From DATMRF01 sp035566435 (lineage in GTDB: Bacteria > Verrucomicrobiota > Verrucomicrobiia > Limisphaerales > UBA8199): a stretch of DNA of 64,000 nucleotides. Location of the stretch: contig DATMRF010000091.1 of NCBI GenBank assembly GCA_035566435.1, positions 8,988 to 72,987 on the forward strand, written 5' to 3'. The notes under the pieces were generated by a model. It was not told the DNA's origin, ran no database searches, and saw only the letters and a program-made list of their open reading frames with translations. A program made the position numbers and the translations under genes. Shown piece after piece: positions 54,648 through 63,528 of the stretch. Positions within the stretch are counted from its first letter, which is position 1; each line of letters starts with the position of its first letter.

Positions 54648-55934
54648 ATGAAAGTGATTCGGCACTCCGACAGCGATTTTCCCGACCGCCTGCGCGAGGT
54701 GACGGCGGCTTCGAGCCTCTTCGACCCGGTCATCGAAGAGCGCACCCGCGCCATCCTCGAAGAGGTCCAGGCTCACGGCGACGCCGCACTGATGGCACTG
54801 ACCGAGCAGTTTGATGGCGCCCGGCTGAGCGCGGGCCAACTGGCAGTTACACAGGCTGAGCTTCTGACCGCTTCGTTGCAGGCCGACGAATCGCTGCGCG
54901 CGGCACTCACAGAGGCAGAGAAGAACATCGCGGCCTTCGCCAAAAAATCGCTCCGCAAGAACTGGCAAACGCGCAACTCGCATGGCGCGCTCGTCGGCGA
55001 AAAGTTCGACCCGTTTCAGCGTGTCGGAGTTTATATCCCGGGCGGCACCGCGCCCCTGGTTTCGACGGCGCTGATGACGGCAACCCTCGCGAAAGTGGCC
55101 GGCTGCCCCGAGATTGTAGTGTGCACGCCTTGCGGGAAGGACGGCAGCATCAACCCCGCGTTGCTGTTCGCCGCGCGGGCGGCAGGCGCAACCGAGATTT
55201 ACCGGGTGGGCGGGGCGCAAGCGATTGCGGCGATGGCCTGCGGCACGCGAACGATTCGCCGCGTGCAGAAGGTCTTCGGTCCGGGCAACACTTACGTGGT
55301 GACGGCGAAGAGGCTCTTGGTGGGGCAAGTAGCAATCGATTTGCTGCCCGGCCCGAGTGAGCTGTTGGTGCTGGCGGATGAGTCGGCGCACGCAAGGTTC
55401 GCGGCTGCAGATCTGCTCGCGCAAGCGGAACACGGGTCCGGCCACGAGCGGGTCTGGCTGGTCACGACGTCCGGCAAGCTGCTAAAAGCCGTCGAAAAGG
55501 AAGTAGCCCGCCAACTCACGAGTCTGGCTCGACTCGATTTCATTCGGCGTGCGCTCGACAACGCCTGGCTAATCCAGGTCAAGTCGCTCGAGGACGCTGT
55601 CGCGCTGGCCAACCGGCTCGCGCCGGAACATTGCGAGGTGATGACTCGCCAGGCGCGTAAACTCTCCGAGCGAATCTTTACCGCCGGCGCGATTTTCCTC
55701 GGCCCATGGTCGCCGACGGTGCTGGGCGATTACGTCGCCGGTCCGAGCCACACGCTGCCTACCGGCGGAGCCGGCCTGTCCTTTGCCGGTCTGACCGTGG
55801 ACCAGTTCCAGCGCCGAACGAGCGTGGTAGAATACAATCGTGCCTCGCTCAAGAAAGCTCTGCCTGCGGTGAAGAAATTTGCCGAGGTCGAAGGGTTGGA
55901 TGCGCATGGTCGGAGCGCTGAAAGCCGTTTCTAG
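54648..55934 (+). CDS. hisD: Histidinol dehydrogenase
   Basis: 428 residues from the ATG at 54648 (an ATG at 54624 is possible). RVGVYIPGGTAPLVSTALM, GATEIYRVGGAQAIAAM, KVFGPGNTYV and AIDLLPGPSELLVLAD are HisD signatures, and HGSGHERVWLVT with AEH supplies the zinc and catalytic His residues. It oxidises histidinol to histidine in two NAD-linked steps. hisC starts seven bases after the stop, so the two form a histidine operon. TVLGDYVAGPSHTLPTGG near the C-terminus is normal. Confidence 0.96.
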   Translation: MKVIRHSDSDFPDRLREVTAASSLFDPVIEERTRAILEEVQAHGDAALMALTEQFDGARLSAGQLAVTQAELLTASLQADESLRAALTEAEKNIAAFAKKSLRKNWQTRNSHGALVGEKFDPFQRVGVYIPGGTAPLVSTALMTATLAKVAGCPEIVVCTPCGKDGSINPALLFAARAAGATEIYRVGGAQAIAAMACGTRTIRRVQKVFGPGNTYVVTAKRLLVGQVAIDLLPGPSELLVLADESAHARFAAADLLAQAEHGSGHERVWLVTTSGKLLKAVEKEVARQLTSLARLDFIRRALDNAWLIQVKSLEDAVALANRLAPEHCEVMTRQARKLSERIFTAGAIFLGPWSPTVLGDYVAGPSHTLPTGGAGLSFAGLTVDQFQRRTSVVEYNRASLKKALPAVKKFAEVEGLDAHGRSAESRF

Positions 55935-55941
55935 GCGCCTT

Positions 55942-57066
55942 ATGTCACTTATTAACCCACCCAGCCTGGTCCGGCCTTTGGTCGCCCGCCTCCATGCATA
56001 CGTTCCAGGCGAGCAGCCGAAGATCAAAGGACTGATCAAGCTCAACACCAACGAGAACCCGTACCCGCCATCGCCGATAGTGCTGGCAGTCACGAAGGCC
56101 GCGGTGGACGGCCGGTTGCGCCTTTACCCCAACCCCACGGCTCAGTCTCTGCGTGAAGAACTCGCCAGGCTGCATCGTTGCCGGCCGGACAATATCATCG
56201 TGGGCAACGGTTCGGATGAACTGCTCGCCATGGCCGTCCGGTGTTTCGTCGAACCTTCAGCCGCCGGCCGCCGGACGCGCGCGGCCAGTCGCTCTGTCGC
56301 CCAATTCTTCACGCCGAGCTATTCCCTTTACCCGGTCCTCGCGGACATTCACGGGGCGGCGAAAAACGCGGTTCCGCTGAACCCCGATTTCAGCCTGCCC
56401 CCTCTGGCCGAGTTAAAGCGGGCCCGGCATTGGGACTTTCACGCCGCCCTGACCTTAATCACCACGCCAAACGCCCCGAGCGGTCGGGGTTACCCCAATG
56501 CCCAATTGGAACCGCTTTGCCGCGCGCAGCTCGGCGTCGTCGTGTTGGACGAGGCCTACGTTGATTTTGCGCAGGAAAATGCCCTCGCGCTCGCGTTGAA
56601 ATACCCGCACGTGCTGGTCGCCCGAACCTTCTCGAAAGCCTACTCCCTTTGTTTTCAACGAGTCGGCTATTTTGTGGGCCACCCGGATCTGATTGGCGCC
56701 TTGCAGAAAATCCGCGACAGTTACAACGTCAACGGCCTGGGCCAAATCGCCGCACTCGCGACTCTCGACGATTTATCCTATTATCGAGCCAACTTCCGCC
56801 GGATTATCGCCATCCGGGAGAAACTTAGCCGCGATTTAACCCTGCTCGGTTTTCGGGTCCATCCCAGCCAGACGAATTTCATTTTTGCCAAGCCGCCCCG
56901 GTTCTCCGCCCGGCACTGGCTCGAGAAACTGCGTGAACGCAAGCTCCTGGTGCGGTGGTTCGATTATCCTTCCGTGCAAGATTACCTGCGAATCACGATT
57001 GGCACGGCGCCACAAGCCGCTGCCTTGCTCAAAGCTGCCAAGGCGATTCTCCGAACGAATCGGTAG
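55942..57066 (+). CDS. hisC: Histidinol-phosphate aminotransferase
   Basis: 374 residues from the ATG at 55942. The class I/II aminotransferase fold includes IKLNTNENPYPPSP, GNGSDELLAM and the PLP-binding Lys232 in ARTFSKAYSL. An insertion of about 15 residues (AAGRRTRAASRS, near 112-125) in the large domain is unusual and Arg-rich. It converts imidazole-acetol phosphate to histidinol phosphate with glutamate. The TAG stop at 57064-57066 overlaps a palindromic repeat that begins at 57067, so the repeat sits directly on the gene end. Confidence 0.93.
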   Translation: MSLINPPSLVRPLVARLHAYVPGEQPKIKGLIKLNTNENPYPPSPIVLAVTKAAVDGRLRLYPNPTAQSLREELARLHRCRPDNIIVGNGSDELLAMAVRCFVEPSAAGRRTRAASRSVAQFFTPSYSLYPVLADIHGAAKNAVPLNPDFSLPPLAELKRARHWDFHAALTLITTPNAPSGRGYPNAQLEPLCRAQLGVVVLDEAYVDFAQENALALALKYPHVLVARTFSKAYSLCFQRVGYFVGHPDLIGALQKIRDSYNVNGLGQIAALATLDDLSYYRANFRRIIAIREKLSRDLTLLGFRVHPSQTNFIFAKPPRFSARHWLEKLRERKLLVRWFDYPSVQDYLRITIGTAPQAAALLKAAKAILRTNR

Positions 57067-57087
57067 GGCGCGTTGTCTCAACGCGCC
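57067..57087. repeat. REP-like palindrome at the end of hisC
   Basis: GGCGCGTT (57067-57074) and AACGCGCC (57080-57087) with loop GTCTC. It is nearly identical, including the flanking GGTAG, to the element at 26315-26335. Confidence 0.78.
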
Positions 57088-57281
57088 GCCAGGGAAGAAA
57101 GGGCGCGTGGTCCACAGGATGTATTAATTTAACGCACCGTGAGGTGGGCGATCTCCACGTTCGTGGCGTGCTGGACAGCATCCCGAAGGCACCATTGTCC
57201 TCCTTCAGGACAACCTCCGCTGGAGCGTCGCGCACAGGCTTTTATGGCCCTCATCGGCACTGTTTGTGCTCATAAAAGGGC

Positions 57282-58097
57282 GTGTACCTTGACTTTTATG
57301 GATTGACGGAGCCGCCATTCGACATCACGCCGAACCCGCGGTTCCTCTTCTACAGCGCCAAACACCGTGAAGCCTACAACCACCTGTTGTATGGCATTCG
57401 CGAGCGCAAAGGATTTGTCCAGCTCACAGGCGAAGTCGGCGCCGGCAAGACGACGCTCTGCCGCGCGATGCTCGAGCAACTCGATGAGCGGTTCGCTACG
57501 GCGCTGATTCTCAACCCGGTGATGAGTCCCAACGAACTGATGAAGGCCATCGGGCTCGAGTTCGGCCTACCCGTAAGCGGACTCGACCGGCTCGATACCC
57601 TGGCGGTCATCAACCAATTCCTGCTCCAGCAAGTTGAGGCCGGAAAAGATGCCGTGCTGATCATCGACGAAGCGCAAGACCTGACGGACGAGTTGCTCGA
57701 ACAGGTTCGCCTGCTCTCGAATCTCGAGACCGACAACCGCAAGCTCCTCCAAATCGTCCTGATGGGACAGCCCGAACTCCGGGACCGCCTCAACAATCCC
57801 CGGCTTCGCCAGCTCCGCCAACGGATCACCGTCCGCTACCATTTGTTGCCTCTGAGCCGGCACGAGGTTCGCCAATATGTGCAGCACCGCTTGCACTTGT
57901 GCGGCGGAAACGGTCATCCCTGTTTCACCGGCCCGGCTTTTTGGAGGTTGTACCGTTATACCAAGGGCATTCCCCGAGTGCTCAATGCACTTTGTGACAA
58001 GGCGCTGCTGGCGGGGTTCGTCGCGCAACGCAAGCGCATCGATTATCACCTGGTCAGTCGCGCAGTCCGCGAGTTGGAAGGAGACATCCACGCATGA
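57282..58097 (+). CDS. ExeA/GspA-like AAA ATPase
   Basis: 271 residues from a GTG at 57282. MYLDFYGLTEPPFDITPNPRF is the family start; Walker A is GEVGAGKTT (about 50-58), Walker B VLIIDEAQDL (about 124-133), and the sensor LMGQPELRDRL follows. Such ATPases work with GspB/ExeB in type II secretion or in exopolysaccharide and pilus assembly at the inner membrane. No TM helix is present. The next gene overlaps by four bases, so they form an ExeA-ExeB-like pair. The 215-base gap before it holds one palindrome and no gene. Confidence 0.92.
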   Translation: MYLDFYGLTEPPFDITPNPRFLFYSAKHREAYNHLLYGIRERKGFVQLTGEVGAGKTTLCRAMLEQLDERFATALILNPVMSPNELMKAIGLEFGLPVSGLDRLDTLAVINQFLLQQVEAGKDAVLIIDEAQDLTDELLEQVRLLSNLETDNRKLLQIVLMGQPELRDRLNNPRLRQLRQRITVRYHLLPLSRHEVRQYVQHRLHLCGGNGHPCFTGPAFWRLYRYTKGIPRVLNALCDKALLAGFVAQRKRIDYHLVSRAVRELEGDIHA

Positions 58098-58663
58098 GCT
58101 TGATCAATGAAGCCTTGAAACGCGCCCGCCAGGCGCCGGTTACCCCCACCCCGGACCTCCACTTCCGCCCGGTTGAACCCGCTCCCGCCGCCCGGCGCTC
58201 TGTCGGCGTGTTGCTCCAGGCCGTGCTGGCTGTCATCGCGCTGCTCACTCTGTTGTTGGTCTGGCAGTTTGCCCACCGCTCTGGCCCGAACGACCAGAAA
58301 CTATCCCTGGCGCCCGCTGACGAGTCAAAGCCGGCCCCGGTTGCGCAGCCTCCCGCCGACTCCACGCCGTCGCAGCCCGCAAAGCCCGCCGCTTTGGGCG
58401 CTGCGGCCTCTACCCCGGACAATACCGCAGTATCGGGAACGGCCACCAACCCCTCGGCCGTTGACGAGCCTCCTCCTCCCGCACCTGCCCCGCTGAAGCT
58501 GCAAGGAGTCGTGTATAACCCGAGGCGACCGTCCGCTCTCATCAGTGGCAGGACGCTCTTCATTGGTGACCACATCCGCGATTTCCGGGTCGTTGCCATC
58601 ACCCCGAACAGCGCCACGCTGACGGGGGCCGGCCAGACCAATGTGCTAAGCATGGCCGAATAA
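58094..58663 (+). CDS. GspB/ExeB-like single-TM protein
   Basis: 189 residues overlapping the ATPase stop by ATGA. MSLINEALKRARQ is the conserved N-terminal motif of GspB-type partners. One transmembrane helix (about 36-58, VGVLLQAVLAVIALLTLLLVW) is followed by a Pro/Ala linker and a small C-terminal GspB-like beta domain (LKLQGVVYNPRRPSALISGR ... VVAITPNSATLTG). It probably anchors the ATPase and contacts the cell wall or secretion machinery. Confidence 0.9.
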   Translation: MSLINEALKRARQAPVTPTPDLHFRPVEPAPAARRSVGVLLQAVLAVIALLTLLLVWQFAHRSGPNDQKLSLAPADESKPAPVAQPPADSTPSQPAKPAALGAAASTPDNTAVSGTATNPSAVDEPPPPAPAPLKLQGVVYNPRRPSALISGRTLFIGDHIRDFRVVAITPNSATLTGAGQTNVLSMAE

Positions 58664-58715
58664 TTTGACTTTCCGCCGGCCGGCCCCTTACTTTCGCGGG
58701 CTTCAGGCAGCCGGC

Positions 58716-59393
58716 ATGACCATCTTACACGAAAAACTTCGGACCTCCCCGATTCACGCCCGCGTCGTTCCGTATGTGCTTATTGTGGCGCTGACAGCGC
58801 TGCAGGATGCCTTCGGCGGCGAGGCTCGATACTGGCTTTACCTGGCCAAAATGCTGCTTGGCCTCTGGTGCATTTGGGAGATGCGTTCCCTGGTCCCCGA
58901 GATGCGCTGGGCTGTGAGCTGGGAAGCCGTCGCCGTCGGCATTTTCGTCTTCGTCATCTGGGTGGGACTGGACCCCTATTACGCCAAATCTTCGCTTCTG
59001 TTTAAGGTCGGCGAGCCCTGGAACCCGTTCAAAGAATACGGTGAATCCTCGACGATAAGTTGGTTCTTCGTCGGTGTGCGCACGCTCGGCTCGGCCCTCG
59101 TTGTCCCGCCGCTCGAAGAGGCGTTCTATCGTTCCTTCCTCTACCGTTACTTCGTCCGCCTGGATTTCACAGACATGCCCTTCAACCGGCTCCATTGGCT
59201 TTCGCTCATCGTCACCTCCCTGATTTTCGGATTCTCCCATTACCAATGGCTGGCTGGTGTCCTTTGCGGCCTCTCGTTCCAATGGCTGGTCCTGCGCAAA
59301 AACCGCCTGGGCGACGCCATGACCGCTCACGCTATCACGAATTTCCTCTTAGGAATCTGGGTCGTGTGGAAAGGCGCCTGGCAGTTCTGGTGA
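58716..59393 (+). CDS. CAAX prenyl protease-related (CPBP family) membrane protease
   Basis: 225 residues from the ATG at 58716, with several membrane helices. The abortive-infection/CPBP catalytic motifs are EEAFYRSF (Glu-Glu-x3-Arg), GFSHYQW and HAITN, which match the CAAX protease-related group often linked to exosortase systems. No exosortase is visible in the window. It probably cleaves a membrane-anchored substrate. It lies 52 bases after the GspB-like gene and may be cotranscribed. Confidence 0.88.
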   Translation: MTILHEKLRTSPIHARVVPYVLIVALTALQDAFGGEARYWLYLAKMLLGLWCIWEMRSLVPEMRWAVSWEAVAVGIFVFVIWVGLDPYYAKSSLLFKVGEPWNPFKEYGESSTISWFFVGVRTLGSALVVPPLEEAFYRSFLYRYFVRLDFTDMPFNRLHWLSLIVTSLIFGFSHYQWLAGVLCGLSFQWLVLRKNRLGDAMTAHAITNFLLGIWVVWKGAWQFW

Positions 59394-59430
59394 TCCAACC
59401 GGAACGTATTTAACCGCAACTAAACTGGTT

Positions 59431-59453
59431 GGGACGCTGTCCACAGCGTTCCC
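59431..59453. repeat. REP-like palindrome
   Basis: GGGACGCTG (59431-59439) pairs with CAGCGTTCCC (59444-59453) around TCCA with one bulge. A variant of the element at 26350-26367. It lies in the 151-base gap after the CAAX protease-related gene. Confidence 0.65.
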
Positions 59454-59544
59454 GTCTCTTCTCGCAATTTTCCTGTCCGCGCTTTCCGTTTGCTCCCGGC
59501 GCTCCGTTCTTTGCGGTTAGCCGCTTTTGTGGTTCCATCCCTCC

Positions 59545-61314
59545 GTGTTGCCGTGCCTGATTTTCGAGGATGACCACTTGCTGGTGGTGAACAAGCCCGC
59601 CGGCCTGAACACCCACGCGCCCGGTCCTTACGCCGGCGAAGGTCTGTACGACTGGCTGCGTCATCGTGAGCCGCGTTGGGCCACACTGGCCATCGTCCAC
59701 CGGCTCGACAAGGAAACCTCGGGTGTCATCGTCTTCTCCAAATCGACGCTGGCCAATCGCTCGCTCACTGAACAATTCACCCGCCACGAGGTCCGCAAAA
59801 AATACCTGCTGCTCACCGACCGCAAGGTCCCGCCGAGCGAGCTTACCGTCCGCAGTTGCCTCGTTCGCGCCGGTGACCGATACCTCAGCCGCCCCCTGCG
59901 CTCTGGAGCGGCTCACGCCGAAACACATTTTCGCCCTCGACCCGACCCTGCCCTGAACTTCGCGCTCGGCGGTTCGAACCTGGCTCAAACTGTTTCGTGG
60001 ACGGTCGTCGAGGCCGAGCCGATGACCGGACGCACCCATCAAATCCGGGTCCACGCCGCAGAACGCGGATTCCCTGTTCTCGGTGATACTCTGTACGCCG
60101 GCACGCCGGCGGCTCGGGTCTATTTGCACGCCGCCGAACTTACGCTCAAGCACCCGGCTTCGGGCAAGCCATTGACCTTTGCAACGCCCTTAAGCTTCGA
60201 GGCCGATGCGCGCCAGGCCCTTCGCGAAGCCCTGCTCGACCCTGCAGCGACTGATGCGTACCGCGTACTCCATGGTGCGAGCGACGGCTGGCCCGACTGG
60301 TATGTCGAACGCCTTGGGCCGTACCTGTTCTCTCAAAGCGAGGCGCCCCTGAGCGCTTATTTGGAAAACCCTCTCCACTGTAGGAGACGACGTAAGGAGT
60401 CTCTGCTCCTTCAAAAGAACGTAACCTCTGCTAAGGCTTCGAGACTGCCTGCTTCATCCCCTGCAATTACAAAACACGCTCCTAGCGAATCCCAGGCCTC
60501 CGAACTGGACCGGCTGATGGAACGGTTCGCCGCTCGTGGCGCCTATCATAAAAGGCTGACCCGGCATCTGCGTCGAACCAGCGTCGCCGAGGCCTCCCCT
60601 CAGCTCATGCTCGGCACGCCGGCGCCCGAACGCTTCACCATCCGCGAAAATGGCCTGCATTTCGAATTGAGTTTCGCCGAAGGCTATTCGACCGGTCTCT
60701 TTCTTGACCAGCGCGACAACCGGCGCCGCTTGCTCACGGCGCATGTCGCTGCGGGCTTCGCGTTGTTTCAGACGCAGAACCAACCAAGGAAACCGCAGGT
60801 CCTGAACACCTTCGCCTATACCTGCGGCTACTCGGTCTGCGCCGCCAAAGCGGGCTCCCACACTACCAGCCTCGATCTTTCGAAAAAATATCTCGAATGG
60901 GGGAAACGCAATTTCATGCTGAACGAGCTCCCGCTGGCGGAACACGATTTCATCTACGGAGACGTCTTTGATTGGTTAAAGCGCTTCGAGAAAAAGCGGC
61001 GATTCTTCGACGTGCTCCTGCTCGACCCGCCGACTTTCTCGCAGTCGAAGGAATCCGGCGTCTTCCGCGCCGAAAAGGACTATGGCGAACTCGTCGCGGC
61101 AGCGTTGCCGCTGCTTCAGCCCGGTGGCGTTCTGTTCGCCTCGACCAATGCTGCGAACTGGTCCCCCGAAGTCTTCCTCGCCGCCATCCAGGCGCCGGTT
61201 CGCGCCGCCGGCCGGAAAGTGCTTAAACTCCATTACGCCCCGCAGCCGCCCGACTTTCCCATCTCGCGCGCCGAGCCGGCCCACCTCAAGACCGTCTGGC
61301 TCCGACTGGACTAA
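59545..61314 (+). CDS. Fusion of RluA-type pseudouridine synthase and RlmI-like SAM methyltransferase
   Basis: 589 residues from the GTG at 59545 (a TTG at 59527 is possible). The N-terminal half is an RluA-family pseudouridine synthase with the catalytic Asp in HRLDKETSGV and GRTHQIRVHAA. The C-terminal half (from about residue 360) is a class I rRNA methyltransferase of the RlmI/RlmK type: SFAEGYSTGLFLDQRDNR, NTFAYTCGYSV, then LLLDPPTFSQS. There is no PUA domain. The junction contains a charged stretch from a palindromic repeat (residues about 280-287, RRRRKES). A bifunctional rRNA modifier is the simplest reading. Confidence 0.88.
   Translation: MLPCLIFEDDHLLVVNKPAGLNTHAPGPYAGEGLYDWLRHREPRWATLAIVHRLDKETSGVIVFSKSTLANRSLTEQFTRHEVRKKYLLLTDRKVPPSELTVRSCLVRAGDRYLSRPLRSGAAHAETHFRPRPDPALNFALGGSNLAQTVSWTVVEAEPMTGRTHQIRVHAAERGFPVLGDTLYAGTPAARVYLHAAELTLKHPASGKPLTFATPLSFEADARQALREALLDPAATDAYRVLHGASDGWPDWYVERLGPYLFSQSEAPLSAYLENPLHCRRRRKESLLLQKNVTSAKASRLPASSPAITKHAPSESQASELDRLMERFAARGAYHKRLTRHLRRTSVAEASPQLMLGTPAPERFTIRENGLHFELSFAEGYSTGLFLDQRDNRRRLLTAHVAAGFALFQTQNQPRKPQVLNTFAYTCGYSVCAAKAGSHTTSLDLSKKYLEWGKRNFMLNELPLAEHDFIYGDVFDWLKRFEKKRRFFDVLLLDPPTFSQSKESGVFRAEKDYGELVAAALPLLQPGGVLFASTNAANWSPEVFLAAIQAPVRAAGRKVLKLHYAPQPPDFPISRAEPAHLKTVWLRLD
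60381..60403 (+). repeat. TAGGAGACGACG-type repeat in frame within the fusion gene
   Basis: The 23 bases starting TAGGAGACGACGTAAGGAG match those at 61333-61355 and 61425-61447 exactly, and an inverted form at 61487-61507. Here it is read in a frame without stops and encodes RRRKES at the junction of the two enzyme halves. Confidence 0.82.
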
Positions 61315-61453
61315 GCGCGTGTTCTGAAAATGTAGGAGACGACGTAAGGAGTCTCAATTGTGCCGAGCTGGCCCACCTCAAGACCATCTGGCTCCGACTG
61401 GACTAGGCGCGTGTTCTGAAAATGTAGGAGACGACGTAAGGAGTCTCAAATCC
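61270..61453. repeat. 92-bp tandem duplication covering the 3' end of the fusion gene
   Basis: Unit 1 (61270-61361) holds the last 15 codons and stop of the fusion gene plus one TAGGAGACGACG repeat. Unit 2 (61362-61453) repeats it with a few changes (for example CTGGACTAGGCG for CTGGACTAAGCG). The copied codons have no gene to belong to. Confidence 0.82.
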
Positions 61454-61507
61454 GCCCTAAAATTCACTATCTGATGGCAGATGAGGGACTCCTGACGTCG
61501 TCTCCTA
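61425..61507. repeat. Complete palindromic TAGGAGACGACG element
   Basis: The left arm at 61425-61447 and its imperfect inverted copy at 61487-61507 (GACTCCTGACGTCGTCTCCTA) enclose about 40 bases, forming an 83-bp MITE-like hairpin between the fusion gene and the convergent VWA-like gene. Confidence 0.75.
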
Positions 61508-61541
61508 AAGAGAACGGGGATTTCCAAACACGCTGTAGGCC

Positions 61542-63017
61542 TTATTGCTTATGTTGCTCCAGCGAATGCGTGATCAAGCTCGCGGGTTCGTCCAGCCGTG
61601 AACGGGAGCGCCAAAACCAGACCAGCCCCGCAACCACTCCGACCCCGCACAGCGCCGCGAGCCACACAAGCTTGCTGCTGAAAAATGTCTGTCCCGCGGC
61701 GACCGTTGCCGGTGCGGGCGCAGACGAAGCGGACGCAGCCGGTTGTGATGTCGCCGCCGGAAGCGCTGGCGTCCCCGCCGGCTTCGCATCGACGACCGGA
61801 AGGGGCGGCGTCTTCGCCGCCAGAACCGTTGCCGACTCTCTGGATTGGCCGCTGCTCACGGGCGCCTCGCCCGTTTGAGCCTGAGCTGGCGTCGTGGCCG
61901 GCGCCTGCCGTTCCAGTTTCGGTTGTGGGTCGTTGTTCTTATTTGCCAATGGGAGAGCAACCGCGCGCTCCGCCGCAGAATCCGTTGTCGCCGCCGCTGC
62001 CGCCGTCGGTGCGGGGGCATTGGGCGTACTGGCCGGCGCAGGCGGCGGCGGCGTGGACGCTAGGGCCGATTCGGAAGTTGGATTCGTCAGCACGTAACCA
62101 GTACCCGTTAACGGTTTGGCTGCGGTCGGCGGCGGCGCCAACGGAAGCGGCGGAGTTGTTGGCGGCTTCCTGCCCGAGACGATCAACGGTGGGAGCATCG
62201 GCGGCGCGGCCTTTGCCACCGCGACGGCGGCCGGCTTCGGCCGGACCCTCGCAAGCTGCAACTCTTGCGGCAGGGGCGGCAGCTCGGCAGCCCAGGGCGC
62301 CTGATTAACTCGGTACTCGGCAATGCTGCCGTTTTGCGCCCGCAGCACGGTGAGGAACGGCATGTTCGCTTTCTCCTGCTCGCTGCGCCAGGTCTTGTAA
62401 AGCTGGTTGATGGGCTCGTCAAAAGGGGTCCCGCGCAGCTCTGTTTGTCCGCTGGAAACCAGCACAATCGTGATATACTTGGAATGTTTGACCACCTGCT
62501 GCAGCGTCGGCATGACCTTGTCCAGCCGCGGTTGCTTTTCACATTTTTGGCTGAGCAGGAAGTTCAGCATGCGGCCGTTGATGCCGCCTTGCGCTTCCGG
62601 GGACCACACCTGCAAGGGAAGAACGCCGGTGTAAAGGTCGCTGTTGAAAGTCCATAGACCCAACGTGTCGCCGCTCTGCAATTGCCCGTGCATCCCCGAT
62701 TTCAGCAACTCCTGGATGGCGTTGAGCGCGCCGTCCCCGCGGGATTTCATCGGCTTGGAAATCTCGATGATGAACAGGTAGCGATTGGCCAATGGGGTAG
62801 CCCGCGCGGCATTCGTCTGGGCGGGCGTTTCCCGAGGCGCCCCCGCCAGGCACAATGCCAGCAGGGCCGATAGCCACCAGGCCCTCGCAGCCCCTCGCCT
62901 CCGGCTCGGCTCCTTTCGCCGGGCAGCTCCCGGACTTTGCCCCCGCCAGGACACGAGCTTACTTGCGACCCCGTTGAAACCGGTGCCGCTCCCGCCGATT
63001 ATGGTCTTTAAGTTCAT
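61542..63017 (-). CDS. Exported VWA-like protein with C-terminal TM helix
   Basis: 491 residues. A long N-terminal basic region and hydrophobic stretch (AWWLSALLALCLAGAP) form a signal sequence. Residues about 75-245 resemble a von Willebrand factor A domain (RYLFIIEISKPMKSRGDGALNAI; SGDTLGLWTFNS; YITIVLVSSG), but the DxSxS metal site is altered to EISKPMKS. A very Pro/Ala-rich linker (about 250-430) leads to a transmembrane helix (LVWLAALCGVGVVAGLVWFW) and a short tail. The start overlaps the upstream NYN gene by 59 bases, so it may be somewhat further in. Function unknown. Confidence 0.78.
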   Translation of the reverse strand: MNLKTIIGGSGTGFNGVASKLVSWRGQSPGAARRKEPSRRRGAARAWWLSALLALCLAGAPRETPAQTNAARATPLANRYLFIIEISKPMKSRGDGALNAIQELLKSGMHGQLQSGDTLGLWTFNSDLYTGVLPLQVWSPEAQGGINGRMLNFLLSQKCEKQPRLDKVMPTLQQVVKHSKYITIVLVSSGQTELRGTPFDEPINQLYKTWRSEQEKANMPFLTVLRAQNGSIAEYRVNQAPWAAELPPLPQELQLARVRPKPAAVAVAKAAPPMLPPLIVSGRKPPTTPPLPLAPPPTAAKPLTGTGYVLTNPTSESALASTPPPPAPASTPNAPAPTAAAAATTDSAAERAVALPLANKNNDPQPKLERQAPATTPAQAQTGEAPVSSGQSRESATVLAAKTPPLPVVDAKPAGTPALPAATSQPAASASSAPAPATVAAGQTFFSSKLVWLAALCGVGVVAGLVWFWRSRSRLDEPASLITHSLEQHKQ

Positions 63018-63432
63018 CCGCGAATTCCGTTAACGTGCCTTCGACAACCTGAATGAAATTCCAACAACTGGACGCCGAACCGCCCACGCTTAGGACAGTT
63101 TCACGCTCCAAATGGTCATCCGTGACCGCTAACACTTCCCCGTAGGGCTGGAAGCGGTGCGCCGCCCGCTCGATCAAGTCGTCGGCGGTCTGGCCCGCGC
63201 GTGAATAAAGCACTTCGACTTCCGGCCTCTTTACAGCAGTGTCTGTGCCGATCCTTGCCCCGGCACCGTCAAAAAAGATGCTAATTGGCGTCCCCGCCGC
63301 GTCCTGGTACTGCGTTAACCGCCGAATGAGCGCGTCCCGCGCAGCCGCCGAATGCCGCGGCTTCCCGCGTGCCAATTCCGGCCAACTGTGCAGCAGGCTG
63401 TACCCATCCACCAAAATGCGCACCAACGCCAT
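62959..63432 (-). CDS. YacP-like NYN-domain (PIN-like) RNase family protein
   Basis: 157 residues from the ATG at 63432 (MALVRILVDGYSLLHSWPEL). The NYN_YacP domain has the acidic residues of a PIN-like nuclease: VDGYSLLH, IFFDGAGA, TADDLIE and VTDDHLER. Bacillus YacP (Rae1) cleaves mRNA on the ribosome. The function is inferred from the family. It overlaps the next gene, so both are probably transcribed together. Confidence 0.88.
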   Translation of the reverse strand: MALVRILVDGYSLLHSWPELARGKPRHSAAARDALIRRLTQYQDAAGTPISIFFDGAGARIGTDTAVKRPEVEVLYSRAGQTADDLIERAAHRFQPYGEVLAVTDDHLERETVLSVGGSASSCWNFIQVVEGTLTEFADELKDHNRRERHRFQRGRK

Positions 63433-63528
63433 CCCCCACGATAACCTCCGGCTCAACAACCCTAAAGGCTAAAACCCTGGACTGACTTGCGACCGGTGTG
63501 GGACAAATTCCTTCTGAACCGGACAGCG

